64,000 nt of DNA from Rhododendron vialii (GCF_030253575.1 NC_080558.1:4040001-4104000), one strand, 5' to 3'. Shown: positions 50,073 to 62,997, counted from the first letter of the stretch. Notes: generated by a model from the sequence alone, not told the origin. Made by a program: numbers and translations.

Positions 50073-53000
50073 CATATTTGCTTGAACTCTGTTCCATGGT
50101 GCCTTTTGGTGATGCGGAAGAAGATGGTACAGAGAACGAATTTATGCTGGTAGTTGCCTGCTTCTTAGCCGAAGAGGACTCAGCTGTAGAGCTCAAGTCA
50201 TCATCCAAAATTGATTTTCCCACCATATCCTCGCAATTTGGCAACTCATTTTGTAATACTATTTCGTCGTCATTGTACTTTGGTCTCTTTCTATTGAGCA
50301 ATTCATTCTTCAAATTTTGCACTGAGGGCACCTTCTGATCATTAGATGAACTCGTGGGGCAAAAAGTTCTTCCCTTCAAAACCACCTTTGGAATATCCAA
50401 AGCTTCCATACTGTCAGCGTTATCAACAACTTCTTCGTTTGTCCCATTTGAGTTCTTCACCCGAGAGGCCAGTTCAATTTCCCGCATGATGCTGATAGCG
50501 TCAGTCAACCGATCTCTTGCTGATTCTATATCCACAATAGGGTTTGGATAGTTTAATCCTAGTTCAACCCCAGCTGATTTAAGAACGGTAAGGGGTGCAT
50601 CCCAAGGATGATGGATCCACTCGTTTGGAACTCTTGCTAGCTCAGGCAACCAGTGCCTCACGTATTCTCCCTCTTGATCACAATTAAAGCCTTGAACCTA
50701 ACCCAAAAGTTTCAAAAAAAAAAAAAAATTACAATTAGGGAGCCAACCATAGCGAGAATCTACAACTTGTTTTCCTCATCACTATTTGATCGTAATCACC
50801 ATCAATCATCGTTAATCTGTAGTTCATTACATCTTGGTCATTGTGTTGGCAAAAGAATTACGTTTAACCAGCCTTTTGGAAAGTGAACATGAGAATCTCA
50901 ACAAAGCTGTGAAGTTGAATAGAAATATCACGAATTTTCTTGTGGTCATTAATATATCCTTATAAGTTATATCATTCATTTTAATTTAAAAGGAACCTAG
51001 ACATGGCTAAGACCATAGTGTCCAATACCTCATGATGTCCTTTCACCAAAAATGAACTAATAAAATAAAATGACCCGTAAATAGGAAGCTATCCTTTTTC
51101 TATTGATGGCCTTGAGGAAGCATTCACAAGATTTCTGGAAGCCAAAAAAAGGTACAAAATAGTCCCCCCCCAAAATATTATGTGGATAGTTTATCAGTTT
51201 TCCAACTATGCTATAACTGCAAAATTTGTTGCCAACAATTAATGTCCTGTCTATAAGATCTTGCGAGTTTTAACTTTTAAGTTTGGAATACACGGCATCT
51301 TGATTCATCATGAAATAAGACTTGAAAATGCCTCGAAAGACAATGGATCTTAACATACCTGTGGGCTATCTAAACACTCCAGCTCATGCCCATCTGGCAA
51401 ACTCCCTGAGATGTATTGCCAGCCAAGAATATCACTTTCCAAATCTGCGTCCAAAAGCGTGTCCCAGAAGTACTTCATTCCCCATTGCCACGGAAGAAGT
51501 AGAAACTTAACACAGAAACTCGAAACAGTCACTCTTATCTTATTGTGAATCCACCCGGTTGCCCAAAGTTCTCTCATTCCCGCATCAACCAAAGGGTAAC
51601 CAGTCCGACCCTGTCTCCAAATCTTGAAAAGGGCATGGTCCGCACGCCAAGGGAAATGTTTCAGGCTACTTAACAACGATCTTTCATGAGTAAATGGAAA
51701 GTTGAAACAAATGTACCGAGAATATTCTCTAAGCCCAATGGACCTAAGGAAAAGAACCGCACTTTCTTTTCCAGCAGTATTCTCTTCTCTCAACCAGAGT
51801 ATCTGCTTCAGTCGCACGCAATGGAAAACTTTCCTCACACTTAATTCCCCAAAATGAAGATAAGGAGATAAAAGTGAGGTGGAGCTTCCCCAAACCTTTA
51901 GCCTATCTTTGGAGTAGTCAAGCAAATGATGTTCAACAAATTCACTTAGAGCCTTGTCAGCATTGCTCCAACCTGGAGACCATCCTCTTCCTAACAAAGC
52001 ATTACTTGATTTTTCTGATTCTTTTTCAAGACCTAAATCCTCAATTGAACAATTTTGAACTGCTCCTGTAATAACATACGGGAAACAACAAACAAAGTTT
52101 AAGTAGTATGTTTTCTTTTTCAAATCGTCTCCTCTGTAGAAGTTCTACTTTTTTTAGTACAAATCCCTTGCAACACCAACAGCAAATTTTCCAAATATTG
52201 CATCTGCCTAACTTGTTCTTTACTGCTTAGAAATTATTATGAATCCTTTTATATAATGTAGGCAACGTACAAATCAAATTAACACTACAGACTAATATCA
52301 CATTCTGATCGTATTCTACATCCACTATCCTTTTGGGATTTCATATCCGATAGAAATTAAATCCAGACAGCAAAAGTTTCAACGAAGGATTTATAATCCA
52401 CCCCTAATGCTGAAATCCGGGCACACAAAAGGCCCTCAGTGCATTTTCATTTTACACAGTAAATACAGCCACAACCTACCTGCAGCTGGCACTAACTGCC
52501 ATGGAGGAAGATGTGAAACTGGTTCCAGTTGCATTTCCAGGCACTTGTTCCAATATGCATCAAAGGTCGTAAAAGCATTGCCTTCATCATCATATATTTC
52601 CCATGGTTCGTACAACAAATCACCATTGTAGCTCTGCACAGATATGCCAAGTTCAACCAGCGTTTGTTTGATTTTGTGATCACGAACAAGTGAAACAGGA
52701 TCTGGAAATCAGGAGAAATCATAACATGTAAAGAAGTCCTCTAATTAATTAAATCAGCCAGAAGTTGAATGTCTTATCAGTGCAGCAACTGAGTCACTCG
52801 CTATGGCTGCTTGAGTTTCAACTACTTGGGAAAACAAGAAAAATTATCACAGCAAGATTATGGGTAGTTCAATTTCCAAGACTCAAGGGTGTTATTGTAT
52901 TGCTTAGATTTAATATCTCAATGACCATTTCCTTTTCCAGATTTAGTCAATGACCATTTCCTCTTACAGATTTAGTCAGGACTTTCAAACAGAATGCTGA

Positions 53001-53648
53001 TCAAGCGACTACATGACGAAGAGGAGAAGTTTCGAATTCAAAAGGTCAGAAGATGTTTTACCTATGACATGATTTTCCTATTTCTAGACTGTCTACCTTC
53101 ATCCATACAAGCCCACCTTCAATAACTTGCTTTTAACTTTTTCGAAATACACATTTCACCATTCACAATCCATTTTAAGTACCAATAGAAATGCTCAAAC
53201 TATCCTGATGCTAGACTACCAAAAAAGGATCATTTAAGCACAAAATAATGAACCGCATCCATGAGACTTTTTGGCATCTGACATCAATATAGAAGGAAGA
53301 AATTCGAAATTAAGAAAAAAAGGAACTAAGCATACCATAAAGATGGTTATACACTACTTTTGTCGCCCCGGTAGCATCGACGCAATCCAAAAGAGCAGAA
53401 AGAGTACTCTGGGCTTCAATCAGCACAAGTTCAGCTCCAAGAGATCTCAAGGACTTCTCCAAATAGGCAAGAGATTGCTTAAGCCACCACCTCGAAACTC
53501 GACCGGGGTAGAATTGCCCTTCTTCTTTTGGGCACCATATATACACAGGAAACACAGACCCATCCCTAGCAGCAGCAGCTAAAGCAGGATTATCCTCTAC
53601 TCTCAGATCCCTCCTGAACCACACTATGGTTTTAGAATTACCACCCAT
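50073..53648 (-). CDS. CRY2: Cryptochrome 2 blue-light receptor (terminal exon not located)
   Basis: Exons on the minus strand are 53336-53648, 52480-52701, 51359-52065 and 50073-50697, giving at least 622 residues. The protein is a nuclear flavin-binding receptor that controls flowering and photomorphogenesis. The photolyase-homology region opens with KTIVWFRRDLRVEDNPALAA and includes the SLLSPYLHFGELS and GYPLVDAGMRELWATGW flavin-pocket regions and FWDTLLDADLESDILGWQ. Its C-terminal extension carries the DAS signature: DQKVP (534-538), an acidic stretch, and STAES (584-588), plus a basic NRKRPK (about 550-554) that could serve nuclear import. Wording throughout is closer to CRY2 than CRY1 (SVFPVYIWCPKEEGQFYPG). 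Exon 4 ends at a good donor (G|GTGAGT) one base into a codon, so a last exon is expected. If the intron were kept, the frame would stop at 50035 after about 11 extra residues. Confidence 0.93.
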
Positions 53649-54786
53649 ACTAGAAAATTCAGATCTTTTGGCTCAAATCAAAGGCTCTTCTTATAACTAC
53701 CAAGATTATAAAGGCTTAAACTTTTAGGTATCAACCCTTTTTATCTCATACTGCTCTCATAAACTTCTCCCCAAGTTTTTTTTTTAAGTGTACGAACATC
53801 AACAAAATTCATATGGTCATGGATTCAATCTAACCACATAACAGCATCAAATTCAAGAAACCCATGAGGCACACAAGATTTTGGGATCTGGGTTTAGGCC
53901 AAACTGCCTGAAAAATCTACTATAGCACCCAAAAAAGGTCCAAATCAGCTCAAACCAGAACTGGAAACTGCACAGTCATGAATCAAGAAAACTGACCTAA
54001 AACCCAGATCAGCTTAAACCTGTCCGCAATGAAACCAAGCATGAATCCCTTCACATGAGCGATTCACATACCCATTGACCAAATTACAAGAAGCAACACG
54101 AAAACTGGTACTAGAAGAGAGCAATTCAACTGACGAGCACTTCTTGAAACTCTTCTTGCTTCTTCGTAGAACTGATAACACGCGCGTGGACGAGTAGATT
54201 TCGGTGAAACGCAAGATCAGATTTCACGTGACTACCGAGAAGGGGAGCAGGAACCGAGACATACGTCCGTGATTCCTTATTAAACAATGTTATCCGGAAG
54301 CCAATTACTACTAGTAGCATATAAAGGAAAAGAAAGAGTCTTTGAAAGACGGACGGGAAAACGATAAACGTAAAGCACAGAGCTTTCTGCGCGGGGCCAC
54401 CAGCACTCTCTCTTATGTAGGAGTACTCCATAGAAAATTCACACGTACACGCAGCTATGCATATAGTGCAGTCGGCTCACCAGCAATGAATAATCACAAC
54501 TCGGTTAAACATCACCAGTAGGGTAGAGTAATTTTTCGGGATAACACGTGGCGTTGTCACTTTCTACTATATACCGATATACGTAGCCACAAGTTGTACA
54601 TAGCTGAGATATTATTCATTTTTGTTGGGGCATTTAGAGAGTATCACATGAAAACTTCACGTGTTAGTCTGTGAGTATCCAATAATAGGTCTAATAGTTG
54701 AAAAAATTATTCAATGCCTCTGGGGTGTTGTCACGTGGTGTTTCAGATCCTTTTATTTCCGTATCTCTACGTGGACCTCACGATTA

Positions 54787-55218
54787 GAGCATCCGCAATG
54801 GGAACTATCAAAATCAATAACCAAAATATGTCACGTCAGCATTTGATCATCTATTTAGTTCATAATCAAACTTAACAACATCTACCTTCACATTGGTTAT
54901 TCTTGCATCCCTAACCAAAAAAAACCCCACAATACACAATGCATATATGTCCAATCGCAAATAAGTTTCAATCACGCACCAGACCATACCAAATTATTCG
55001 TCTCGATAATATGATTCCAATGTGGGGTGTTTTTTGAGTTATTGAGTTTTGAGTTTGGTTATTGGTAAAAAGTTGTTAAGTTTGGTTATGGAATGCATGG
55101 AATTTGGTTATTTGCTAAAATACTTGTAACTTTGCTTATTACAATGTGGAGTGTTTTTTTAGCATTGTAATTAAGTTTGTTTATCCACGCATATTTGCTT
55201 ATTACAATAAGGATGCTC
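54787..55218. mobile_element. PIF/Harbinger-like MITE upstream of CRY2, 432 bp
   Basis: Ends GAGCATCCGCAATGG and a complementary GGATGCTC are flanked by TTA on both sides (54784-54786 and 55219-55221), the 3-bp duplication of this superfamily. The interior has many GGTTATT/AATAACC words. Confidence 0.82.
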
Positions 55219-55321
55219 TTAAGTGTATGAGTATGAGTCCTATCTAAATGTGCGGTGATAAAGTACTTTGGGACATCACATGTTGTGCCCCATTGGCACT
55301 GAATAATTACTCTAATTATTA

Positions 55322-55592
55322 CTCCCTCTGTCCCTTTTTAAGTATCCTGCTTCGTAATTCCAACTTATTAAAAAGACATCATCATTATACCTTTCACATC
55401 AATTTTTTCCTCCACTCTCTCTACTTACCCATCATCATTACACTTTTACTCATTTACTTTTTAAAATGGAATATACTTTTAGGGACAAAATAGACAATTC
55501 ACCAACTTTTACCTAGTAACTTTACAAAATGGACACTTATTAAGGGACAGTCCAAAATGGAATACCGGACTATAAATAAGGGACGGAGGGAG
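55322..55592. mobile_element. Stowaway MITE, 271 bp
   Basis: Ends CTCCCTCTGTCCC and GGGACGGAGGGAG are flanked by TA (55320-55321 and 55593-55594). It belongs to the same family as 47131-47396, inverted. Confidence 0.93.
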
Positions 55593-56191
55593 TAGTAGAG
55601 TATTTGGATCCAATAACTACTTTGTGATTTTATATAGATTTCTATGATCATATGTGGTAGTGTTCTGATGACAATATCCGTAATTTATTTTGCAGAATAA
55701 TAGTTTGTCAATTTAGATGAGAATCTCAAACACCCTGTCTAAAGTCAATTTGTGGAATTTTGGTATAGTTCATGTCCCATCATGTATTTTCAATAATATC
55801 TTCCCAAACCAGAACAAAAACTTATAACGTGAAAAGTGGGTGGTTTCAAATACCCTCTATGTGGAGTTTTTTTCTTTTTTCATTTTCCTCAATCGGTAGC
55901 GCTCTATGTAGAGTTCACATGACACAAAACACCATGTTAATGTATGATAATAAAGGAAGTCAGAGGGCAATACGGTATTGCGCCGACAATAATTTTTTTT
56001 TGGTGATTCTGTCCGTTGCTTATATAAAACTTTTGTGAATAGATCATTCATAAAAAAATCCGATTGATCGGATGTTAATAAGCTTCATATGTGATTATAT
56101 GGCACGAATAAATTGTTTTTAAATTAATACTCCATCCGTTCCAAATTAAGTATGTGATTATATGGCTTGAATAAATCATTTTTAATTAATA

Positions 56192-56416
56192 CTCCCTCCA
56201 TCCCAAATTGTCCAGTTTCACTATTTGGGAGGCCTCAAAATATTGTCTATATCTTTTCAATATTTTTACATGCAATAGCCAATATGGATTTTGTTTGATA
56301 GATCTCAATTATACAAAGTTTTAAAAATCTTGAAAAAATTATAAGTTGAAAAATATAAGAAATTTTGTAAATGACACGACTGTCAAAAAAAGGCACTTGT
56401 TTTGGGACAGAGAGAG
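56192..56416. mobile_element. Stowaway-type MITE, 225 bp, with duplicated flank
   Basis: Ends CTCCCTCCATCCCAAATTG and TTTTGGGACAGAGAG are flanked by TA. Just to its left, a partial tip (ACTCCATCCGTTCCAAATTA, from about 56131) together with the flanking ATGTGATTATATGGC word is repeated. This indicates a local duplication of the insertion site. Confidence 0.82.
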
Positions 56417-56678
56417 TATTTTTTAGGATAATCGTTTTTAGTTAGATGACTGCCAGTTAAATCATTTTTATACACTTATTTACCCACCAATACTGTACAT
56501 AATACACAATATTATTTCAGACCATCCAAATAAAATCCGTGCAAATAAATTCCCCAAACCATCCCAAACATGGTGTGCTGCCCTCGTACCCATTTCGGTA
56601 GGATGCAAGTAAGGTTTTGGCCATTCCGTAGAGCAAATACACGTCTTTCCAAAGAGGCACACTATCTTCTACACTAAT

Positions 56679-56830
56679 GAGGGGTTGTTTGGTGGTTGGA
56701 CAAGGCCCATGTTCGAGTCCTGCAGCCTCTCACTGAGATTAAAACATACTCCTAACATAACCCACAAGCAGTGGGATCTTAACTTCGGTCCTGACATAGG
56801 TGCGGTGGGTTCCTTGCAGATACCTTTTTT
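56679..56830 (+). mobile_element. tRNA-derived SINE
   Basis: An A-box-like GTTTGGTGGTTGG lies at about 56687-56699 and a B-box GTTCGAGTCCT at 56711-56721, spaced as in tRNA promoters. A short T tract ends it at 56825-56830. Possible imperfect target repeats are TACACTAAT (left) and TACATTAAA (right). It is not a functional tRNA. Confidence 0.65.
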
Positions 56831-57783
56831 GGTACATTAAATGAAAGTGCATGTATAGTACCCGTTACTTCCGCCAGAAAGTTCTTTCTCATCACGCCAC
56901 ACCCTTTTGATTGTGCGTATAACCGACGAAATGTACCAATAGTTCTGGTACAGTTTTATAGAGTCGTGATTGATTCTGGGTTCTAACTTCTAGTAACATT
57001 TTTGACAATTTTACCAGCGTGTTTTACCTTTTTGTTCTACTTTTCAAAGCACCTTTATTTTTCTACTTTTCAAATCGACTTGAAAGAGATACCACTTGCT
57101 AAGGCTAACCTTTGGCTTCTACTTTTCAAAGCGACTTGAAAGAGACACACCACTTGCTAAGGCTAAAAGAGGGCGCGGCGTTTCTTTCACGTTGCCTCGC
57201 CCCACCTTCCGTAAGGCACACAACCACCCTCCGTAAGGCACAACCTAAGTCTCATGGGGCCTCGGGTCTAGGCGCGCGCCTAGGCATGCCTTAAACAACT
57301 TTGTGGAGAACTCTCACGGAAACCTAAGATTAGATGGTTCAAACTACAAACAAACCCAAAATCAGATTTTCAATTGTTAGCACATTCACCTTATCATAAG
57401 AAACCATAACTGCACTTCAAGAAAATCAAACGAAACCAACACTTCGAAGTATGTGAACTGATGGCCAGGGTAGGGATCACAGAATGCCTCATCATTCTTC
57501 CAAGTAATAGTAGCACATATGATTAGTTTTCATTCAAACACAAGTATCCATAAGCATGCCCATTTTCCATCTGGGAAGCATCATGATGATAAGGAACCTC
57601 TGGGCACCCAGAACGTTAGGGTTAAACTAAGCCAACACCGAAAGAGGCTCCAAAATCAGCAATCCCAGATGGCAAATCATTTATTTGTTTAAGCCATATG
57701 TATTACTTTTGCATGAAGAGTTAGTTGCGAAAGAAAGAAGTTTCTCTTGCAACGCTAAACCCCTCTATACAACTGAATAGGGT

Positions 57784-60700
57784 CTAGTTTGCACGGTCTT
57801 GCAGCACTTCAAGATCCATTTCAGTCGGGTCAGTGGCCTGAATCTCATAGTGAATGCCTTCGAACTCCCGTCTGAATCGCTCCTTGGATGTGGCATACAA
57901 CATCTTGGCACGAATCCGGGACACAGAAGGAGACCTGAAAAACATGTGTTTACATCATGCTATTAGTAGGGGTGATTGAATGGGAGTTGTTGGCATGGGA
58001 TGCAGTAAAAGAATTCGATGAATCTAGTTAATTTTGGAACCGGCTTCTCTAAAGGGACGGGACCAAACAGTCGGCCCATGGGGCCCCCCAGTATGTCCAA
58101 AAAACTATGTGCAAAAACAGAAACTATCTTTGAGATATGCAATAGGCAAACGAAACCACGAGAAACGGCAATAACAAAGTTGATAAGCCACATAAACAGC
58201 ACAGTTTCCAAGAGCATACCCTGCATCAAACAAGTTAGCATGTCCAACAGTCCAAGAATGTGAAAGAAAAAGAACACCACGTCGACAAATGATGCTGCAA
58301 AAGTCGGTTGAAGATATTTGATGGCTTAATCATTAACTCTGGACAGCAAGAATGACAAGAGGAAGCCCCAGTACTTAAATCCACAACATGCTGAAGAACA
58401 CAATTCGCATAAACTACTTCAATAGGGGAGGAAGATATCTGCTCAACAAATAATTTTCAAAAGTAAAATGATCCTTGATGATGGATTTGCAAATACATGA
58501 TTGGTTATTGTTAGAGCTTGTCTCACATTGGTTAATTACAACCTCCAAAACTAGCATATGAGGCTATGAGCCTGGGCTCCCTCTCCATCCATTGCCAATT
58601 CGTTTTGAGTTGGATGCTTTAACAATGGTATCAAAGCTAGACTTTTGGAGGCTTATGGATAATACTCTCTTAATTGGTTGCCCCGTTGTTTGTGCCATAA
58701 GTGCACCTTGATTAGTAATGATCCCAATGTTATGGATTCTTTGTTTAGCTCTCCACACACGGGTTAACATGTGTAGAATGTTAGAGCTTGTCCCACATTG
58801 GTCAATTATAACCACCAAAACTAGTATATGAGCTTGGACAGCCTCTCCACTCATTGCTGATTGGTCTAGAGTTGGATGCTTTAACAGTCATAAATAAACA
58901 AGTATAATGAAAATAGAATTTCAACTACTTAATTGGAAAAAAAAAAAGCGAGTCTCAAGTCTCAACTACTTGAAATAAAAAAACAGTCACAAGTCTCCAC
59001 TACACATGATAGCTTCGAGGATAACATATTTTTCTAATTAGCTTGAGGGTAATATGATAACAACAAAACAACGAGATTAAATCATCTGAAACAAAAACTG
59101 ACCAGGCAAAGAAAAAGATTTTGCTCTTCTGGCAGTTTTCAGACGTCACAAAGTCGTAGTCATACACAGCGTATCGGCAATCGTTCTCAGGTAAAGATGC
59201 AGTAAAATCATCATAGCTCTCAGCTGGACCTCCAGTCTTCTCAACCACAACCTCTTTTTTCTTCTCATCAATCTTAAAGATCACATAACGGTGCACCTTC
59301 TTCCTCTGCAGTTCCAGATATGTGCTCTTGCAGTGATCAGCGACGCCCATGCCAGATGATGCATTTGTCTGACCAAATAAACGCCAAAATAATTCAATAA
59401 AGATCATGCATTCATATATATACAAAATTTTGTATTTTTATCAGCCATAACTCGTTAAACTTATTTGATGCAAACTAAATCCACAACTTCAACAGCTCCT
59501 TCATGTTACAAAAGCAAAGGTTCAAACTGGACAAGTGTCAAATAGCTACAAAATGACAATGAAAATGGAGCATCGCAATGCTGTGAGCTTTCCCTATTCG
59601 GAAGCATTCTCTTTTATAGTGTAAAACCAATAAGAATATAAATCCTGCGGTCCTGAAAAAGGAAATGCCAAAAAGTAAAGATAAATGCTATCTAAAGCTT
59701 CCTTTGATACTATGTTTCCAATCTCAAAAGTAATTCAAGATTATGGCTAACTAGGGAAGCCTTTGAGCACAATTCTTATCCTCCAACCAATCTCTCAAAG
59801 CACCAAAATGAGAAAAAGGAAACTTTAAAAAGGAGAAATCTCTAAAGAATTCAAACAAAAAATGAAGCGGTATCATTCCAATTTACGAATAACAACTACC
59901 TTTGAATCCAACAAGAATTCCATCTATTGAATTCTCAAGAAAACAAGCACTTGGGTGTGTGAAATGACAGGATTTGTCAAAATGCCAATAGACTGTTTCA
60001 CCACGGACAAAACTTTTTATGGTCCCCGTCTTGTCCAAAGCTTGTTCTACATTCAAAGTTGCATATAAGAACTGCTATTTCCAAGAGACTGTTTTAGGGC
60101 CGTCTATTTTAGGTGGGTTTAATTTAATTTAATTGTTTTCGGTGTGCTAAAATAGCACCGAAAAGCCCATGTCTTTGAAGTGATTATTAAGTGCTCCAAG
60201 TGGTGCTCTAGAGCCCTTCTCCAGCACACACTTTGTGGTGGAGCCCACACAAATGTGTCGGAGAAAGGCAATGAAGCACCACGCGGCAGCGAGCAATCAT
60301 TTTTCAAATGTCTTTGGCATATCTATTTCAGCTTAACTTTTCAACGCAAACATTTAAGGGGTTTTTTTACCCTAAAAAATTCTCAAGAAAATCCAAGAAA
60401 CACAATCAAGCTCGACTCTTTTTAGTCCAAACAACTCACCTTTTTACCAAAATAATGTCTCTTAAAAACCTCTCAAGAAGATTGAATTTTGTAACATCTC
60501 AGACACAATTAGCTGTTCGTGGTGTGGCTTATAAGAAATCAGACTCTTTTTTATAATTCAAAATAGCATCAACCAGTAACGAAGATCTAGCCTAAATTCA
60601 CTTCTCACAACAGCGAAAAAAGAGAGTAAAAATCCATGTTTAAGTAGTCAAAAAAACATATCAAAGCGAAGAGCATGGGGTCTAAACATCAGATACAGAA

Positions 60701-60797
60701 ATTCTAAAGCACGCATGGACTAAATGAAATCGGATCTAAATAATGAAACACGAATAAATAGAAGAGAGGGCAAAGGACTTACCCCTCTGAAAGACAT
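57784..60797 (-). CDS. ADF: Actin-depolymerizing factor (ADF/cofilin)
   Basis: Exons on the minus strand are 60783-60797 (MSFRG only), 59103-59368 and 57784-57934, giving 143 residues, the usual plant ADF length. The tiny first exon followed by a long intron is the classic plant ADF layout. ADFs bind G- and F-actin and sever or depolymerise filaments in the cytoplasm. Conserved parts are MSFRG...ASSGMGV with the regulated N-terminal serine, [25 protein letters not shown], the [13 protein letters not shown] segment, and the actin-binding long helix [43 protein letters not shown]. The 5' UTR carries a GA microsatellite, and the second intron holds a TRIM. The sequence suggests the ubiquitously expressed ADF1-4-like subclass, but this is not certain. 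Confidence 0.95.
58509..58886 (+). mobile_element. TRIM (miniature LTR retrotransposon) in an ADF intron
   Basis: Two direct terminal repeats, 58509-58624 (116 bp) and 58779-58886 (108 bp), both begin TGTTAGAGCTTGTC and end GGATGCTTTAACA. A primer-binding site TGGTATCAAAGC, matching the initiator-Met tRNA type, follows the first repeat at 58626-58637. The internal region is only about 154 bp and non-coding, so the element is non-autonomous by nature. Flanking 5-mers GTTAT and GTCAT are probably its target duplication. It looks structurally whole; the differences between repeats suggest an old insertion. Confidence 0.87.
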
Positions 60798-60814
60798 GGC
60801 TAATGCTGATCAGA

Positions 60815-60819
<5 letters not shown>

Positions 60820-60858
<39 letters not shown>
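60820..60858. repeat. GA microsatellite in the ADF 5' leader
   Basis: About 19 GA units lie within 25-60 bp upstream of the ADF start codon, so CT-rich in the sense of transcription. A second run is at 60959-60986. Confidence 0.95.
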
Positions 60859-60862
<4 letters not shown>

Positions 60863-60960
60863 TTTGAGAGAGAGGAAAGTAGAATCAAAGACAGCCACCG
60901 AACCGAAGAAAAAGAAAAGGGAATTGTTTTGGTGGATAATGAAAACTATTCTCTGCTTTG

Positions 60961-60991
<31 letters not shown>

Positions 60992-61044
60992 CGTGTTGTG
61001 GGGGCAAAACTACAAGGCAAAAAAGAGAGAAGAGATTTTTAACA

Positions 61045-61215
61045 GAGCTTTTGTGAATAGTTGTTTACATAGGTGAATCGTGCGCGTCTATTTCAAATTT
61101 GGACAGTCAAGAATTAAATGAAACTTTTTCAGACCATTCAATGCCATAACGGATAATCGAAATCGTTCGACTCCTCGAATAAGGGAATCACAGCTACTCC
61201 GTGAATAAGGTCCCG
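61045..61215. repeat. Dispersed repeat of the CGTGAATAA family, copy C
   Basis: GTGAATAGTTGTTTACATAG with GTGAATCGTGCGCGTCT at the left and CTCCGTGAATAAGGTC at the right match the copies at 43818-43980 and 10935-11130. It lies in the ADF promoter region. Confidence 0.5.
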
Positions 61216-62379
61216 TTTCGAAATGTAAAATAAGTAAGTATTTATTTTTTAAGAAGGTAATTTTAAGCTCCAAAATAATGTGTTTACGTAAATAATTTTT
61301 CTACCAATATGGATCTTGTTTAATAGATCTCTTTAAGATCTATAATACGGTGCAAAAAAAATTTAAAAATTATTTTTTATTTACATTATTTTTAACTTTG
61401 AAATATAAAATAAGCTACATATTTTTTAAGAAGATTTCTGGAACGGAACCTAAGTCAATTACTAAAAAAAAGAGAAACGTGTATTCTTTTCTGAAAAGGA
61501 CGGGAGTTTATATTGTATTTTCTTGAGATTTTGTATTTTAAATTGCGAATGGTTTAGGTGTTAAGGTGATCAGAATTGATTAGGAACATACTCCGTATTA
61601 AAATATTTGGATGGTATGTGTAAAACAAATTTCTTTTATAACGTTTTTGCTATCAGCTCACTGGAATGACGATAAGCACACTAGAAGACAAGAAAAATAC
61701 GAATTTTTGTATATTTTTTACATGCTTTAATATACGTTTACACACTTACTATTATCAGTCCATTGGACTAATTTTAGAATTTTCTCTTTTATAAAAGAGT
61801 GTTTGCAGTACTAGCGTGTTTTTTTTATCATACTGTACTAGAATTTGCAAATATTACAAGGTAGTAGTAGTAGTATTTTGAAATGTCAAGGGTAGAGTAG
61901 TCTTTTATGTTTTATGCAAAAGTATAACTCAAAATGAGAATACAAAAAGATCATCTCGAACTGATTCTAGAATCGGGTCTCTATCTCTCAATTCTAAAAT
62001 GAAAATGAGATCCAAGATTAGCATATCCTCGCCGAGGTTAAATAAAGAAAAGGTAAATAAAATAGTGAAACCAATTGAAACACGTGAAGAAGTCCAAATG
62101 AACTATATCTGTTTAATTAAGGTTGATAAAAGAACTGAACATTTTGGTTATTCAAGTTGATTTGATAAAAAAAACGAGCTTTAAGTTTATGTTCAAACTT
62201 TGGTTACGAGGCAAATCAATCTCAGGAGAGCTTTAATTGAGTTGATCTCAAATATTATGAATTTTTGAATGTCGCAAGTCGAACAAACACCGAATAATAA
62301 CTTATTTGAGCTTGATTTAAAAATTTTACGAAATCCAAAAATAATCAAACTCAGTTCATAAAGTCTACCCCATTGTTCT
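61216..62379. other. Gene-free AT-rich interval
   Basis: I see no gene and no bounded element. A word around AATATGGATCTTGTTTAATAGATC near 61305-61330 recurs near 62620-62650 and 56280-56300, hinting at an old dispersed repeat. Confidence 0.5.
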
Positions 62380-62545
62380 AATTCACTGCTCCTACCACAA
62401 CGCTCAATCTCACCGTTCGTTTCCGTAATCAATAGTCCGAATTTTAAAGAGTTTTTTAAAATATGGACTATCCAAAATGCTTTTAAACTGTTAGATTGAG
62501 AGCGGTGGGGGAGCAGAAAAACAAAGCAGTAGGGGTAAACTTTTT
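62380..62545. mobile_element. Short MITE-like inverted repeat, copy B
   Basis: The left part CTGCTCCTACCACAACGCTC pairs loosely with GAGCGGTGGGGGAGCAG at the right, around a GTAATCAATAGTCCGAATTT core. It is related to 15950-16125. Confidence 0.55.
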
Positions 62546-62756
62546 GTTTCTCTACTACTACAAAGTGATCTTTAAAAATAAGTACTCATTTGTTATTTTC
62601 AAGCTTAAAAATAATGGACACAATATGGATCTTATTTGATAGATCTCGATGAGATCTTTTGAACGGTGCAAAAAATTGAAAAATTATTTTAGTAAATACA
62701 TTTTTTTAAATTTAAAAATTGTAAATAAGTATTTATTTTTGAAGAACCTTAGCAAA

Positions 62757-62997
62757 GAGAATTTTTTCGGTGTCGTGTAGGTATATCCTACATTCCCGCG
62801 TGGTACCCGTTCAGCATATCTGGATAGTCCAATACATTTTTGGACGGCTCAGATTGAAACCCTCTCTCTCCTCTCATTCCAACACTTATTCTCTAATTTT
62901 TCTCTCTTAAAATTTGAGCCATCAAAAAATACAATAGAAGGCTCATATACGCCGAACGAGCATCACATGTTACCCACCCTGCAATGAAAAATTTTCC
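62757..62997. mobile_element. Mutator-type MITE, 241 bp, second copy
   Basis: Ends GAGAATTTTTTCGGTGTC and CAATGAAAAATTTTCCC are flanked by 9-mers CTTAGCAAA (62748-62756) and CTTAGCCAA (62998-63006), a target duplication with one change. The interior is the reverse complement of the family copy at 1441-1671. Confidence 0.82.
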
